Shown: positions 54,562 to 63,756 of the stretch, piece after piece | Layout of the letters: each line of letters opens with the position of its first letter | Position numbering within the stretch: position 1 is the stretch's first letter | NCBI GenBank assembly: GCA_963702445.1 | Contig: CAVPCZ010000012.1 | Span: 124,001-188,000 of the forward strand | From: CAVPCZ01 sp963702445 | GTDB taxonomy: Bacteria; Bacteroidota; Ignavibacteria; UBA10030; UBA6906 | Length of the DNA stretch: 64,000 bases | Direction: 5' to 3' | Program-made: the position numbers and the translations under genes | The notes under the pieces: model-generated | Seen by the model: the letters and a program-made list of their open reading frames with translations, nothing else | What the model was told of the DNA's origin: nothing | The model's database searches: none

Positions 54562-56469
54562 ATGAGCGCATCCGCCGTCCTGTCGTTCCTACAGAGACCC
54601 TCCGTGGGAAATCTTCCGCGCGTGCGGCTGCTTGTCCTCCGGGCAGCGCTGGTGTTCTGCCTGTACCCCCTCACACTCCACGCGCAACAATCCGATACGT
54701 ACCTCATCCCCGCGAGTGATGGCATTTACCTTGATGCCACGGTGGTCACCCCATCGGGCAACGCCCCCGCGGGTGGTTTCCCCGGGGTTGTGCTTGTTCA
54801 CGGGTACGGGGGGACCAAGGATGACCCCTTCATGTCCGCCATCGCGAACACGCTTGCATCACGCGGGTATGCCTCTCTTGCGTACAGCGTACGCGGACAG
54901 GGAAATTCAGGGGGACTCTCCACAACGAGCGGCCCGCGCGAAATGGCGGACCTCCGGGAGGTGATCCTTTTTTTCCGGACGAGGCCGAATATCAATCCCG
55001 AGAAGCTCGGTGTGGCCGGTGGATCACAGGGGGGCATCCACGCGTGGTACGCTGCGATGGCCAATATGCCGGGCGTAAAGGTGATAGCGACCCTCGTGGC
55101 GCCACCTTCCTTTGCCATGGATCTCGTGCCGGAGAACTGCATCAAACAACAGCTGCACTTTGAACTGAACCTGGGCGCGGTGCGCTTCGCCCCGGACCGG
55201 GACCGGATCAAAGAGTTCGTCATTGCCGACCGGTGGGACAGTGTGCTTGCCTACAGCCTCCAGAGGGATTTCCGCCCGTTGCTGGACAGCGTGCGCATTC
55301 CGGTTTTCCAGAGCCTGGCGTGGGCGGACGTCCTGTTTCCTGTGAACGAGGGTATCCGTACGGTGCAGCGCCTGACAGACCGCGGGATTCCCATCTGGTC
55401 TGCTTTCGGAACAAACGGACACGGCGAGGATCTCAACCTGGGCGAGTACCTCTGGTTGTTCGACAGGATTTTCCTCTGGTTTGACCGCTGGTTGAAGGAT
55501 ACGCCCCTGGATCAATCCGGCAGCCCCCTGATCGTCTATGCAGACGACCGGGCCGGCTGGCCCCATCGCGAGACCACAGGATGGCCGCCAGCCCCGGCAG
55601 GCTCGCTCCGGCTTGCCCTGTCCAACGGGGCGCTCCGCACCCTTCCGCCGAACACCACGGAAGAGCCGCCGTTTGTTCTTTCCTATGACACGACGTATAC
55701 GCCGAGACAGGCGTGGGATGAAGGCTACAAGGGAACCCGGTTCAATCAGGCATTCAGAGGCAGCGGCGCCCGTTTTCTCTCCTCTCCTTTCGCCGATACG
55801 CTCGATGTTGCCGGCATACCCTTCGCCCACCTTGCGCTCCGTTCGGATGCCGCTCAATTCCAGGCACATGTGCGGCTGTTTGACGTGGCGGAAAGCGACA
55901 CAGGACTTGTCTGGCGGTTGATGACGCGAGGGACCAACGGTGTCCGGTCCTACACCCCCGGCACCACCATTGACCGTGAGTTCGAATGCCAGGCCCTTGC
56001 GCACCGGATCGCTCCGGGCAACAGAATCGGCCTGGAGGTTACTTCCCTCGACATGTACGACAATACGAGGGCGCACATCATTCCGTATTTCCGTGCGTCC
56101 AGCAGCGCGCTGATGATCTCCCCTTCAAATCCGTCCTATGTCGACATTCCGTTGATCGGCGGAGCGACCTTTGTCGCGGTGCGTCAGACCGCGTTCTCCC
56201 CGCCCCCGGCGTTTCTCCTGCACCAGAACTATCCGAACCCGTTCAACCCGGCCACGGCCATCCGTTTTTCACTGGCTGCGCCGGGACCCGTACTTCTCGA
56301 GGTGTTCAATGTGCTGGGGCAGAGGGTGGCAACGCTTATCGATGGACCGGTGGAGCGGGGGGAACATCAGGTACAGTTTCAGGGAAGAGGACTCTCGAGC
56401 GGCATGTATGTCTGCCGTTTGAGCGTCGGCAGGATAGCGAGCGAACGAACCATGCTCCTGGTGCGTTAG
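54562..56469 (+). CDS. Secreted alpha/beta hydrolase (CocE/S15-like) with T9SS sorting domain
   Basis: 635-residue exported esterase or peptidase. The signal region is RLLVLRAALVFCLYPLTLHAQQ. The hydrolase core has DGIYLDATVVTPSG, FPGVVLVHGYGGTKDD, ASLAYSVRGQGNSGG, the nucleophile elbow GVAGGSQGGIHAWY (serine about residue 157) and, later, the candidate histidine in AFGTNGHGEDLN. The jelly-roll domain seen in CocE/X-prolyl dipeptidyl peptidases follows (AGIPFAHLALRSDAAQFQAHVRLFDV; TIDREFECQALAHRIAPGNRIGLEVTSLD). The last 85 residues are a type IX sorting domain (HQNYPNPFNPATAIRFSL ... GMYVCRLSVGR). It lies 98 bp after GH31 on the same strand. Confidence 0.88.
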   Translation: MSASAVLSFLQRPSVGNLPRVRLLVLRAALVFCLYPLTLHAQQSDTYLIPASDGIYLDATVVTPSGNAPAGGFPGVVLVHGYGGTKDDPFMSAIANTLASRGYASLAYSVRGQGNSGGLSTTSGPREMADLREVILFFRTRPNINPEKLGVAGGSQGGIHAWYAAMANMPGVKVIATLVAPPSFAMDLVPENCIKQQLHFELNLGAVRFAPDRDRIKEFVIADRWDSVLAYSLQRDFRPLLDSVRIPVFQSLAWADVLFPVNEGIRTVQRLTDRGIPIWSAFGTNGHGEDLNLGEYLWLFDRIFLWFDRWLKDTPLDQSGSPLIVYADDRAGWPHRETTGWPPAPAGSLRLALSNGALRTLPPNTTEEPPFVLSYDTTYTPRQAWDEGYKGTRFNQAFRGSGARFLSSPFADTLDVAGIPFAHLALRSDAAQFQAHVRLFDVAESDTGLVWRLMTRGTNGVRSYTPGTTIDREFECQALAHRIAPGNRIGLEVTSLDMYDNTRAHIIPYFRASSSALMISPSNPSYVDIPLIGGATFVAVRQTAFSPPPAFLLHQNYPNPFNPATAIRFSLAAPGPVLLEVFNVLGQRVATLIDGPVERGEHQVQFQGRGLSSGMYVCRLSVGRIASERTMLLVR

Positions 56470-56487
56470 GAAACGCGGCCCCCCGGG

Positions 56488-56508
56488 GATTGCGCCGGAG
56501 GCGCGATC
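56488..56508. terminator. Hairpin between convergent genes
   Basis: GATTGCGCC (56488-56496) pairs with GGCGCGATC (56500-56508) around a 3 nt loop, with one T/C mismatch. It lies in the 43 bp between two convergent genes. There is no T-run, so the call is tentative. Confidence 0.4.
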
Positions 56509-56512
56509 CTGC

Positions 56513-57550
56513 TCATACGAGCCCGAGCACTTCTTCCCAGATTCTGCTGTCAACCGGTATCCCGCGGTCCAGGTTCTCCCTTCGAGCGCTGAGCACCCGC
56601 TCTCCCGGATATCTCACGTTTCCCTCGATGGCATTTGCCGACCGGTGGAGATCATCGACGATACCCGTCACCACCGTGGCAATGCTTCGACTGTTGTCCA
56701 GGCGTGAGAGATCGACAGCCAGGAATACCTGCGAGACTCCGTATTCCGCTTCCCGCGTGCTGATCTCTCCGGTGGAGGAGCCGCCGGAGAGCAGTGTGGC
56801 AAGAAGATCCAGCAGCAACGCAAGTCCGGATCCCTTCCAGTATCCGGCCGGCAGGAGGCGTTGTGTGGTCAGGATGGCGGAGGAATCGGTTGTGAGATGT
56901 CCGCCGGCGTCGTATCCTCCCGGCATCGGCAGCACTCCTCCGGAGCGTGCGTGAGCCTCCACAGTTCCGTAGGAAAACTGCGACATGGCCATATCCAGAA
57001 CGACCGCTTCATCATGGTAGGGAACCGCAATCACGAGCGGATTGTTACCCAGGCGGCATTCTGCCGCCCCCCAGGCGGGCATGTTCGCGATGGTGTTGGT
57101 CCATCCGAGAAAAACGAACCCGGCCCTGGCCGCCCTCCATCCGTAGGTTCCCCCCCGCATCCAGTGATTGGTGTTGGACAGACCGACGCATCCGATACCG
57201 GATTCCCGGGCGAGCACCATGGCCCGGTCGGTGCAAAAAAGGGCATTCAGCGGGCCCGGACCGAGTTTTCCATCCCATTGTTCGAGTGCGCCGGCACGAT
57301 GCCGGACGTCCGGTTCGGCTTGCGGCCGGACGTACCCACGCCTTACGTAATGCACAAAGCGGGGAAACCTGTTGACGCCGTGGGTGGATACTCCTTCAAG
57401 GCTGCTATCGGCGAACACCCGTGCGCATTGATCTGCTTTCTCCGGATCGAAGCCGTGCTTCAGCAGTATCCGTGTGAACGTCTGCACCATCCCGGCATAG
57501 GGAATCCGGAGCATCTCAACGGGCCGGTCTGTGTCTTTCGCGAGTGTCAT
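56513..57550 (-). CDS. dlgD: 2,3-diketo-L-gulonate reductase-like dehydrogenase (YiaK/DlgD)
   Basis: NAD(P)H-dependent dehydrogenase of the malate/L-lactate (YlbC/YiaK) family; 345 residues. It closely follows E. coli YiaK: VSTHGVNRFPRFVHYVRRGYVRPQAEP, GALEQWDGKLGPG, GIGCVGLSNTNHWMRGGTYGWRAARAGFVFLGWTNTIANMPAWGAAECRLGNNPLVIAVP (about residues 120-180), DMAMSQFSYG and LLPAGYWKGSGLALLLDLLATLLSGG. YiaK reduces 2,3-diketo-L-gulonate to 3-keto-L-gulonate. With a KDG-kinase-like gene just upstream, a related keto-sugar acid is also possible. The start could also be the ATG at 57514, which matches the length of YiaK better. Confidence 0.88.
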   Translation of the reverse strand: MTLAKDTDRPVEMLRIPYAGMVQTFTRILLKHGFDPEKADQCARVFADSSLEGVSTHGVNRFPRFVHYVRRGYVRPQAEPDVRHRAGALEQWDGKLGPGPLNALFCTDRAMVLARESGIGCVGLSNTNHWMRGGTYGWRAARAGFVFLGWTNTIANMPAWGAAECRLGNNPLVIAVPYHDEAVVLDMAMSQFSYGTVEAHARSGGVLPMPGGYDAGGHLTTDSSAILTTQRLLPAGYWKGSGLALLLDLLATLLSGGSSTGEISTREAEYGVSQVFLAVDLSRLDNSRSIATVVTGIVDDLHRSANAIEGNVRYPGERVLSARRENLDRGIPVDSRIWEEVLGLV

Positions 57551-57603
57551 CTATCGGCACCGCCGGGCTCTTCCGGTGCAGCAATTCACCATGTCTGCGC
57601 CTG

Positions 57604-58686
57604 TTACCGCTGAATACGTGCGGATCCCCCCTTGGCGAATGCACGGACCTGTTCCAGAGTGGCCATGGTGGTATCCCCGGGAAACGTCGTGAGCAGTGCT
57701 CCGTGTGCCCACCCGAGCTTGACCGCTTCTTCCGGCGACTCGCCTGCCAGGAGGCCATAGAAGAACCCGCTGGCGAATCCATCCCCGCCGCCGACGCGGT
57801 CCAGTACGGTGAGTTCTGCGGTCGGTGCGGTGTATGTCTTGCCGTTGATCCAGGCCACGGCCCCCCAGCTATGGTGGTTCGTGGAGTGGACCTCACGCAG
57901 AGTGGTCGCCACGACTTTCACCTGCGGGTGTTTCTTCACCACCTTGTCGATCATGCCAAAAAACGTGCTCGGGTCGAGCTTTGATTTGGCGGCCACCTCC
58001 GGGCCGGGGATGCCGAGGCCTTTCTGGAGGTCTTCCTCGTTGCCAACGAGAACATCCGCGTTTTCCACGATGCGCGCAACCACATCCACCGCCTTCTGCT
58101 GCCCGCCCCAGATGTTCCAGAGTTTCTCGCGGAAGTTCAGGTCGAAGCTTACCATTGCGCCGGCCTTCCGTGCCGCTTTCATTCCTTCGATGATCACCTC
58201 GCCGGTGGTCTCCGAGAGCGCGGCGAAGATTCCGCCGCTATGGAACCACCGGACACCGCCCGCGAAGATGGCGTTCCAGTCGAAGTCGCCGGCTTTCAGC
58301 TGCGCCGCCGCTTCGTTCGAACGGTTGTAGAACACCACCGGGGCACGGACACCCTGTCCGCGGTCGCTGTAGACGGTGGCCATGTTCGGGCCGTTGACGC
58401 CGTTGTGTTTGAACCTTTTGTAGAAGGGCCGGACACCCATAGCCTTCACGCGTTCGGCGATCAGATCGCCGATCGGGTAGTCCGCCATCGCCGTTGCAAT
58501 GCCCGTGTTCATCCGGAAACAATCGGCAAGATTTGCGGCCACATTGAACTCCCCGCCGCTTACGTGAATCTGACACTCCGTTGCCTTCCGGAATGGAATG
58601 ATGCCCGGGTCCAGCCGGTGCACCAGCGCGCCGAGGGAAACCAGGTCCAACGCACCATCCGGACGGACATTCAACTCGTTGCTCAT
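57604..58686 (-). CDS. PfkB-family sugar kinase, 2-keto-3-deoxygluconate kinase-like
   Basis: Ribokinase-type ATP-dependent kinase of 360 residues. The ATG at 58686 follows AAAGGAG at the proper distance. The substrate-side glycines are in HVSGGEFNVAANLADCF (about residue 44), with SFDLNFREKLW, VGNEEDLQKGLG and the C-terminal ATP/anion-hole motif VLDRVGGGDGFASGFFYGLL, whose aspartate is the catalytic base. The length and the SFDLNFR segment fit KDG/fructose kinases. Next to a YiaK-type reductase (53 bp downstream) and with a beta-glucuronidase in the window, phosphorylation of a uronate-derived keto acid is a reasonable inference. Confidence 0.87.
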   Translation of the reverse strand: MSNELNVRPDGALDLVSLGALVHRLDPGIIPFRKATECQIHVSGGEFNVAANLADCFRMNTGIATAMADYPIGDLIAERVKAMGVRPFYKRFKHNGVNGPNMATVYSDRGQGVRAPVVFYNRSNEAAAQLKAGDFDWNAIFAGGVRWFHSGGIFAALSETTGEVIIEGMKAARKAGAMVSFDLNFREKLWNIWGGQQKAVDVVARIVENADVLVGNEEDLQKGLGIPGPEVAAKSKLDPSTFFGMIDKVVKKHPQVKVVATTLREVHSTNHHSWGAVAWINGKTYTAPTAELTVLDRVGGGDGFASGFFYGLLAGESPEEAVKLGWAHGALLTTFPGDTTMATLEQVRAFAKGGSARIQR

Positions 58687-58760
58687 AGGATACTCCTTTT
58701 TTTCAATTGACGACGTCCCTCGTTGCTGCCCGATGGGCAGGGGGCACGGACAGGTACCGT

Positions 58761-58789
58761 AATATCGCTGCATACACCCCTTCTGTCAA
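58761..58789 (-). promoter_or_regulatory. Putative promoter of the sugar kinase operon
   Basis: On the minus strand, TTGACA (58789-58784), 17 bp and GATATT (58766-58761), about 75 bp upstream of the kinase start codon. The -10 box matches 4 of 6. Confidence 0.45.
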
Positions 58790-58888
58790 CATCTGTTTTC
58801 TCGTTCCGTACGAACGCCTGGCCCCGGCAAAGGTACTCCCCTGAAGCCGGATCCCTCCTGCCCGTCGTGCCGGAACCTGAAATCCTCC

Positions 58889-58917
58889 TTGGTTCTGAAG
58901 CAGGGAGTCCGTATATT
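58889..58917 (+). promoter_or_regulatory. Putative promoter of the FKBP lipoprotein gene
   Basis: TTGGTT (58889-58894), 17 bp and TATATT (58912-58917), 44 bp upstream of the start codon. Confidence 0.45.
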
Positions 58918-58937
58918 AAATGATATTTCCATCATTT
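58918..58937. promoter_or_regulatory. Inverted repeat at the FKBP transcription start
   Basis: AAATGAT and ATCATTT, perfect 7 bp arms with a 6 bp gap, begin directly after the -10 box and end 23 bp before the ATG. It could be an operator or a 5' leader hairpin. Confidence 0.35.
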
Positions 58938-58960
58938 CAAAATCCCCGAAAGGAATACCC

Positions 58961-59654
58961 ATGCGCGCACTCTGGACCGCCGTACTGGCGGTCGGACTCA
59001 TCGGATGTCAATCGACTGGCGAGAAGAATGTCAAGCTCGAAACCCAGAAGGACAAAGTCAGCTACAGCATCGGGCTGAACATCGGCAAGAACATGACGCG
59101 CGATTCCATCGCCATCAACCCGGACATCTTCCTGCGCGGCGTGCTGGATGCAGCGGCGGACAGCGCCCATCGTCTCATGACGGACAAGGAAATGCAGGAG
59201 ACCATGATGGCGTTCCAGGAGGAGATGCAGAAAAAGCAGATGGAACAGGCCCACGCGGCCGGCGAGAAGAACCGGCTTGAAGGCGAAGCCTTCCTCGCAG
59301 AGAACGCCAAGACAACCCGGCGTGGTGACGCTCCCCAGCGGTCTGCAGTACAGAATACTGGTGGAGGGCAAGGGCAAAAAACCCAACGCCGCGGCCACCG
59401 TCAGAACACACTACAGCGGCAAGCTGCTGAACGGCACCGAGTTTGACAGTTCCATCAAACGCGGAGAGCCTGCGGTGGTTCCGGTGGGCGGTGTCCCCAA
59501 AGGGTGGGGCGAAGCCATGTTGCTGATGCCGGAGGGATCGAAGTGGGAATTGTTCATCCCGTCATCTCTGGCATATGGCGAAGCCGGAGCAGGGGGCGTC
59601 ATTCCCCCGAACGCGACACTGATCATGGAAGTGGAGCTGATTGCCATTCAGTAG
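58961..59654 (+). CDS. FKBP-type peptidyl-prolyl isomerase lipoprotein (one frameshift)
   Basis: Protein-folding helper outside the inner membrane, about 230 residues when joined. The lipoprotein signal is MRALWTAVLAVGLIGC. The N-terminal dimerisation domain (VSYSIGLNIGKNMTRDSIAINPDIFLRGVLDAAADSAHRLMTDKEMQETMMAFQEEMQKKQ) is as in Mip/FkpA. The frame shifts near 59311, and the FKBP domain continues (GVVTLPSGLQYRILVEGKGKKPNAAATVRTHYSGKLLNGTEFDSS; GWGEAMLLMPEGSKWELFIPSSLAYGEAGAGGVIPPNATLIMEVEL) to the stop at 59654. Domain order and length match the FkpA/Mip family well. Confidence 0.92.
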
Positions 59655-59661
59655 AAGACAA

Positions 59662-59694
59662 GGTGGGGGATGCGATACATCCGCATCCCCCACC
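59662..59694. terminator. Bidirectional terminator hairpin
   Basis: A perfect 13 bp stem (GGTGGGGGATGCG, 59662-59674, with 59682-59694) and a 7 nt loop lie between the convergent FKBP and T9SS genes. T-rich tracts follow on both strands (GGTTTCTCC; TTGTCTTCT). Confidence 0.7.
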
Positions 59695-59726
59695 GGTTTC
59701 TCCCCGAGGTCCTCGGCACACCACCC

Positions 59727-60836
59727 TTAACGCATGACCACCATCTTCCGGGTTTGCGTGAAGGTCCCCGCCTGGAGGCGGTACACATAGACGCCGCTCG
59801 CGAGGTTTGCGGCATCAAATTCCACCGCCCGTTCTCCCGCGTCATAGATCCCGTCCACCACCGTCGCCACTTCTTCTCCCAGCAGATTAAACACTTTGAC
59901 CGTCACCGTGGACCGCTCCGGCAGTCCGAACCGGATCGTGGTGGTGGGGTTGAAGGGGTTGGGATAGTTCTGGCTCAGGCGATATTCGACAGGAGTGCTT
60001 TCGACAATCTTCACGTCGGTCGGGATCCAAACGTTCCACCAGGTCGGGGGAGTGACATCAATAGTGTCGCCGGCCTGGCCTGCATCCCTCGCCGTGACTT
60101 CCACACGAGCGAATCGATCTGACACGAAAATATACCTCACCTCGACGGCGCCCGTAGACATGGTGTCAACCCTCTTGATGCGCAACGCCTGCTCGAGACT
60201 TCCACCGGGCATCTTCATCGCGCCGTAGGCATCAACGGTATATGTCGCCCTGTGGTCTTTGACCGCAACGGGAATAATGTACGAACTCCCGAGCAGGAGA
60301 AAACTCGTATCGGTATAGGATGACTTCCACGAAGATTGATACGTCGTGGGCAATGCGTAGATCGTATCCGGGCGTGCATTGACCCATTCCGCAAGTCCAT
60401 TACCGAACAAGGGGACGGTTCCCGCCGCCATATCCCCCAGGGTGCCCAGTATCGCGGTGGCCCCTCCGGGACTCTTGGCATAGGTGTAATAGCGCCACGC
60501 GGTTGCCACCACAGATATTCCACTATAGGTAATCGAGGCCTGTCCGGTGTGTGCGTGCGTCGCTCCAGGCCGCGTGAACCCGTAGGGAGTACTGCCAGGG
60601 GCAACGGACTTCAGCACAATCGGGATGTTCGACTTCAGGTTGCTGAAGTCCCACAGGGTGTTCCTGCCAGCCGAGCCAACAGAGAGCCTGGTGGTCACGG
60701 AATCGGGGATATGCGTAAACCCCCGGTTGAGCATGGATTCCGCCTGAACGATGCTGATGGTGGTCTGGGCGGAGGCGGTCTCCGCCATCCATACGATCGT
60801 ACACAGAACCAACGCGCAACGCGAAAAATACTTCAT
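59727..60836 (-). CDS. Secreted protein of unknown function with T9SS sorting domain
   Basis: 369 residues from the ATG at 60836, preceded by AAAGGAGGGG. The signal peptide is MKYFSRCALVLCTIVWMAETASAQ. The body (about residues 25-285) is beta-rich with no recognised domain (SVGSAGRNTLWDFSNLKSNIPIVLKSVAPGSTPYGFTRPGATH; GSLEQALRIKRVDTMSTGAVEVRYIFVSD). The C-terminal 85 residues are a type IX sorting domain (SQNYPNPFNPTTTIRFGLPERSTVTVKVFNLLGEEVATVVDG ... SGVYVYRLQAGTFTQTRKMVV). It follows the TonB receptor at 61022 on the same strand, with a 185 bp gap. Confidence 0.83.
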   Translation of the reverse strand: MKYFSRCALVLCTIVWMAETASAQTTISIVQAESMLNRGFTHIPDSVTTRLSVGSAGRNTLWDFSNLKSNIPIVLKSVAPGSTPYGFTRPGATHAHTGQASITYSGISVVATAWRYYTYAKSPGGATAILGTLGDMAAGTVPLFGNGLAEWVNARPDTIYALPTTYQSSWKSSYTDTSFLLLGSSYIIPVAVKDHRATYTVDAYGAMKMPGGSLEQALRIKRVDTMSTGAVEVRYIFVSDRFARVEVTARDAGQAGDTIDVTPPTWWNVWIPTDVKIVESTPVEYRLSQNYPNPFNPTTTIRFGLPERSTVTVKVFNLLGEEVATVVDGIYDAGERAVEFDAANLASGVYVYRLQAGTFTQTRKMVVMR

Positions 60837-61021
60837 ATCCCCTCCTTTGTTCTGGTTGTTCACACTCTCTCCGGCGCACGCGGCAGGCCGCAGCCGTGTG
60901 CTGTCAATCTGTCTGTGATATTGTGCCTCGGGACCGGATCTGCAGGTCCGCGCGGCGCTTCTCCATTCAAAGTCCGAAACCGGAATTTCAGCGAACGCCG
61001 CGCAACACCGGAGCCCCGTCG

Positions 61022-63220
61022 TCAGAACCTTGCCTCCAGAACAAGCACATAGTTGCGCGGGGGCATCATGTTCCCGATAAGCTCCACATAGTTGTACTGC
61101 AGGGCATTGGTCACATTAAATGTGGCGTTCAGGGGAAGACCCGCAAAACCGAAGTCCGCGCCGATGCGGAAATCCGTGACAAAGATGGGGACCCGCTCGT
61201 CCCCGTCCGGCACGAGGCCCACATCCACCAGTTCTTCGTCGATCCTGTCGACGCGGCTGATGTAGCGGAAATCCGCCCCCAGACTCACCGGACCAATCCG
61301 TGAAGAGAGGTTTGTATAGAACAGATGCCGGGGCCGGTACCTCAGAATATCATCGTTCGTAATGTCTTCCGGGTAGACATAGGTGTACCCGAGATTGAAC
61401 GACAACCCACCGTCGAACATCCAGAGCTTAAAGGATGTCTCCACCCCCTGCACACGGGCCTTGATGACATTCCTCCACTGGATCTGCAGGTCCGCTCCGG
61501 AGACGATGAGCCCCGCTTCGATGAGATTGTCATAATCCGTCCTGAAGGCTGCGGCATCAAAGGATCCGAAATCGCCCAACGCCTGAGAGACGCCGACTTC
61601 ATACGAGTAGCTCTGTTCGGGCTTCAGGTCGGGGTTTGGCACGGCGGTCAGATTGTTCACGCCCGCGGTGATAAACGCCTCCGTAACGGAAGGGACCCTG
61701 AAGCCCTGGCCGTAGGACGCGCGCAGCGTCGAGCCCATCCAGGGCCGGTACATGATCGCGGCCTTCGGGTTGATCTGTCCGCTCGGTTCGGTCAGCCCCA
61801 GCGACTGGAAATCAAAACGTGCACCGAGAGTGAGCGTAAAGCTCTCCAGGAGCTTCATCTCGTCCTGACCGTAGAGCGCAAGACCTCCGATCGTCCGGTT
61901 ACTGAACAGGTCTCCGCCGATCATGTCGACATTGCCATCCACTCCCATCGTGAGGGTGTGAACATTATCGAGAAGGAGTGTGGCCAGAGCCTCGGCGCGC
62001 AGACCGTCGGCGTACGACTCGGCCCTGCCGATACCCGATCGCGTCTCGAATCCCCAGTCGTTGTGGAGCCACTGAGCCCTGGCGGTAAAGAGGAGCCTGT
62101 CCGAGAGGACGCTGTTGTACTGCCCGCTGACGAAGAACCGGTAGGCTTTAACATTGTCCGTCTGCTGCGCGGACGGCGGGATGAGCGCTGAATCCAGGGT
62201 CCGCCAGTACAGAAACTGCCCTCCGAACTGATTGAGGAGGTTGAAGGTCAGCGTAACGGAGGATGACGGGGAGAGATCCTCCTTGGCTTTAATGTAGAAG
62301 TTGTACCGCCGGCGATAGTCATTCTCGCGATAGCCGTCATCCAGCTGCCGCGACATGAACAACGAGACACCGAGGGTGCCCGACTTGTAGGAATGGCTGA
62401 CCGATTGGCCGTTGGTGAAGCGATGGATGTCAGACCACTTCCACTGGTCGTATGAGGGATCGTTGTACATCCCCCCGTACAACCGGACAATCGTTTCGGG
62501 CCGCTCCGGAATCGGCTTGGTAATGATATTGATCACTCCCCCGAGCGCACTGGACCCGTAGAGCGCCGAGCTGGCCCCCTTGACCACCTCGATCCGCTCA
62601 ACCTGCCCCACCGGAATGGCTTCAAAGCTCAGCTCACCCGTATCGCCGGCGATGAAGGGGATGCCGTCCACGAGCATGAGCACGCGGCTGCCGGCCCCCC
62701 GGCTGTATCCGCTGGAGCCGCGGATATTCACCTGGAACCCCGTCATGTTCACGCCGGGAATGTACCGGAGTGCGTCATCAACCACGAGGGCGTTGCGCTG
62801 CTGGATTTCTCCCGCTTCCATGATGGACATGCTGACGGGGACATCTTCAAGGGACTGTTTGCGCTTGCTGGCGGTAATGACAAACTGCTCGATCTGCACC
62901 GGGGTCTGCACGAGCGAGATGTTCAGGACGGTTTCTTTCCCTTCCCCGACCACCACATCGGCCCGCGTGACACGCTGATACCCGACCATGGACACCGTGA
63001 CCGTGTGCGTCCCGGCGGGCACATCCGGAATGAGATATTCGCCTTTGAGATTCGTGGTGGTCCCCCGCACGGTGCCCTGCACGAGCACGGTGGCTCCCAC
63101 GAGCGGCTCGGTGGTCCCTTCGGCACGGGATGTCACCCGGCCGGCAATGGAGCCGCCTCCCCCGAACCCGCGGTCACCCAGGGCGAGAAGCAACAGGAAC
63201 GTGATGAGGGTCTGTTTCAT
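61022..63220 (-). CDS. TonB-dependent receptor
   Basis: 732-residue outer membrane transporter, intact. The signal peptide is MKQTLITFLLLLALGDRGFG. A carboxypeptidase-like domain (GSIAGRVTSRAEGTTEPLVGATVLVQGTVRGTTTNLKGEYLI) is followed by a plug (DVPVSMSIMEAGEIQQRNALVVDDALRYIPGVNMTGFQVNIRGSSGYSRGAGSRVLMLVDGIPFIAGDTG; IEVVKGASSALYGSSALGGVINIIT) and a barrel ending VLVLEARF. The shorter barrel and the plug wording resemble cobalamin and siderophore receptors rather than SusC. The ATG at 63220 overlaps the stop of the lipoprotein gene (ATGA); one at 63226 is also possible. Ligand unknown; the coupled lipoprotein may help capture it. Confidence 0.92.
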   Translation of the reverse strand: MKQTLITFLLLLALGDRGFGGGGSIAGRVTSRAEGTTEPLVGATVLVQGTVRGTTTNLKGEYLIPDVPAGTHTVTVSMVGYQRVTRADVVVGEGKETVLNISLVQTPVQIEQFVITASKRKQSLEDVPVSMSIMEAGEIQQRNALVVDDALRYIPGVNMTGFQVNIRGSSGYSRGAGSRVLMLVDGIPFIAGDTGELSFEAIPVGQVERIEVVKGASSALYGSSALGGVINIITKPIPERPETIVRLYGGMYNDPSYDQWKWSDIHRFTNGQSVSHSYKSGTLGVSLFMSRQLDDGYRENDYRRRYNFYIKAKEDLSPSSSVTLTFNLLNQFGGQFLYWRTLDSALIPPSAQQTDNVKAYRFFVSGQYNSVLSDRLLFTARAQWLHNDWGFETRSGIGRAESYADGLRAEALATLLLDNVHTLTMGVDGNVDMIGGDLFSNRTIGGLALYGQDEMKLLESFTLTLGARFDFQSLGLTEPSGQINPKAAIMYRPWMGSTLRASYGQGFRVPSVTEAFITAGVNNLTAVPNPDLKPEQSYSYEVGVSQALGDFGSFDAAAFRTDYDNLIEAGLIVSGADLQIQWRNVIKARVQGVETSFKLWMFDGGLSFNLGYTYVYPEDITNDDILRYRPRHLFYTNLSSRIGPVSLGADFRYISRVDRIDEELVDVGLVPDGDERVPIFVTDFRIGADFGFAGLPLNATFNVTNALQYNYVELIGNMMPPRNYVLVLEARF

Positions 63221-63756
63221 CGCCATGGCTTCGGGGGCAGGTTGTGATAATCCACATAGATGTCGATGTCGGGCGTGATGCGGTGCAACACAATCCGCAC
63301 GGGCGCGGGAACAAACGAATCCGGATTCACCGCATACACGCCCGCCGGACTCCAATCCGCAAAAAAGTTCGGGCCGTACCGCCAGGCCACGACGACATAG
63401 TTGTATGTCGCCACCTGGAGGGTCGTCCCCTCCGTGGTAAAGGCGTAATGCACCGTGTCCGCCTGCCGGTCTCCACCCAGGACCTTCAGCGCTGTCTGCA
63501 CGCCGCTGGTCACCTGGGGATACACGACAGCCTTCCCGCTGAGTAACGCCGTAAGGATCCCGCTGCTGTCAGTCGGGTACTCCGTGAATGCAGCTATGCG
63601 CAGCTCAAGGAGGCTGTCGGGGGGCGGCCAGTTCTTGTAATGGATCACGCCGCTGAAGCCGGACGGTTCGTTCAGGGGCTCAAGTCCTTTGTCGCATCCG
63701 GAGATGAAAACAAAGAATATGGCCACCAACGCTATGGAAAAGGGGGTTTGCTTCAT
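63217..63756 (-). CDS. Lipoprotein of unknown function coupled to a TonB receptor
   Basis: 179 residues from the ATG at 63756, with the lipoprotein signal MKQTPFSIALVAIFFVFISGC. The mature part is a beta-rich domain (GFSGVIHYKNWPPPDSLLELRIAAFTEYP; QVATYNYVVVAWRYGPNFFADWSPAGVYAVNP; VRIVLHRITPDIDIYVDYHNLPPKPW) that looks like one or two immunoglobulin-like folds. Its stop overlaps the receptor start by 4 bp. The pairing recalls surface lipoproteins that partner TonB receptors, but the sequence is not SusD-like. Function unknown. Confidence 0.8.
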   Translation of the reverse strand: MKQTPFSIALVAIFFVFISGCDKGLEPLNEPSGFSGVIHYKNWPPPDSLLELRIAAFTEYPTDSSGILTALLSGKAVVYPQVTSGVQTALKVLGGDRQADTVHYAFTTEGTTLQVATYNYVVVAWRYGPNFFADWSPAGVYAVNPDSFVPAPVRIVLHRITPDIDIYVDYHNLPPKPWR

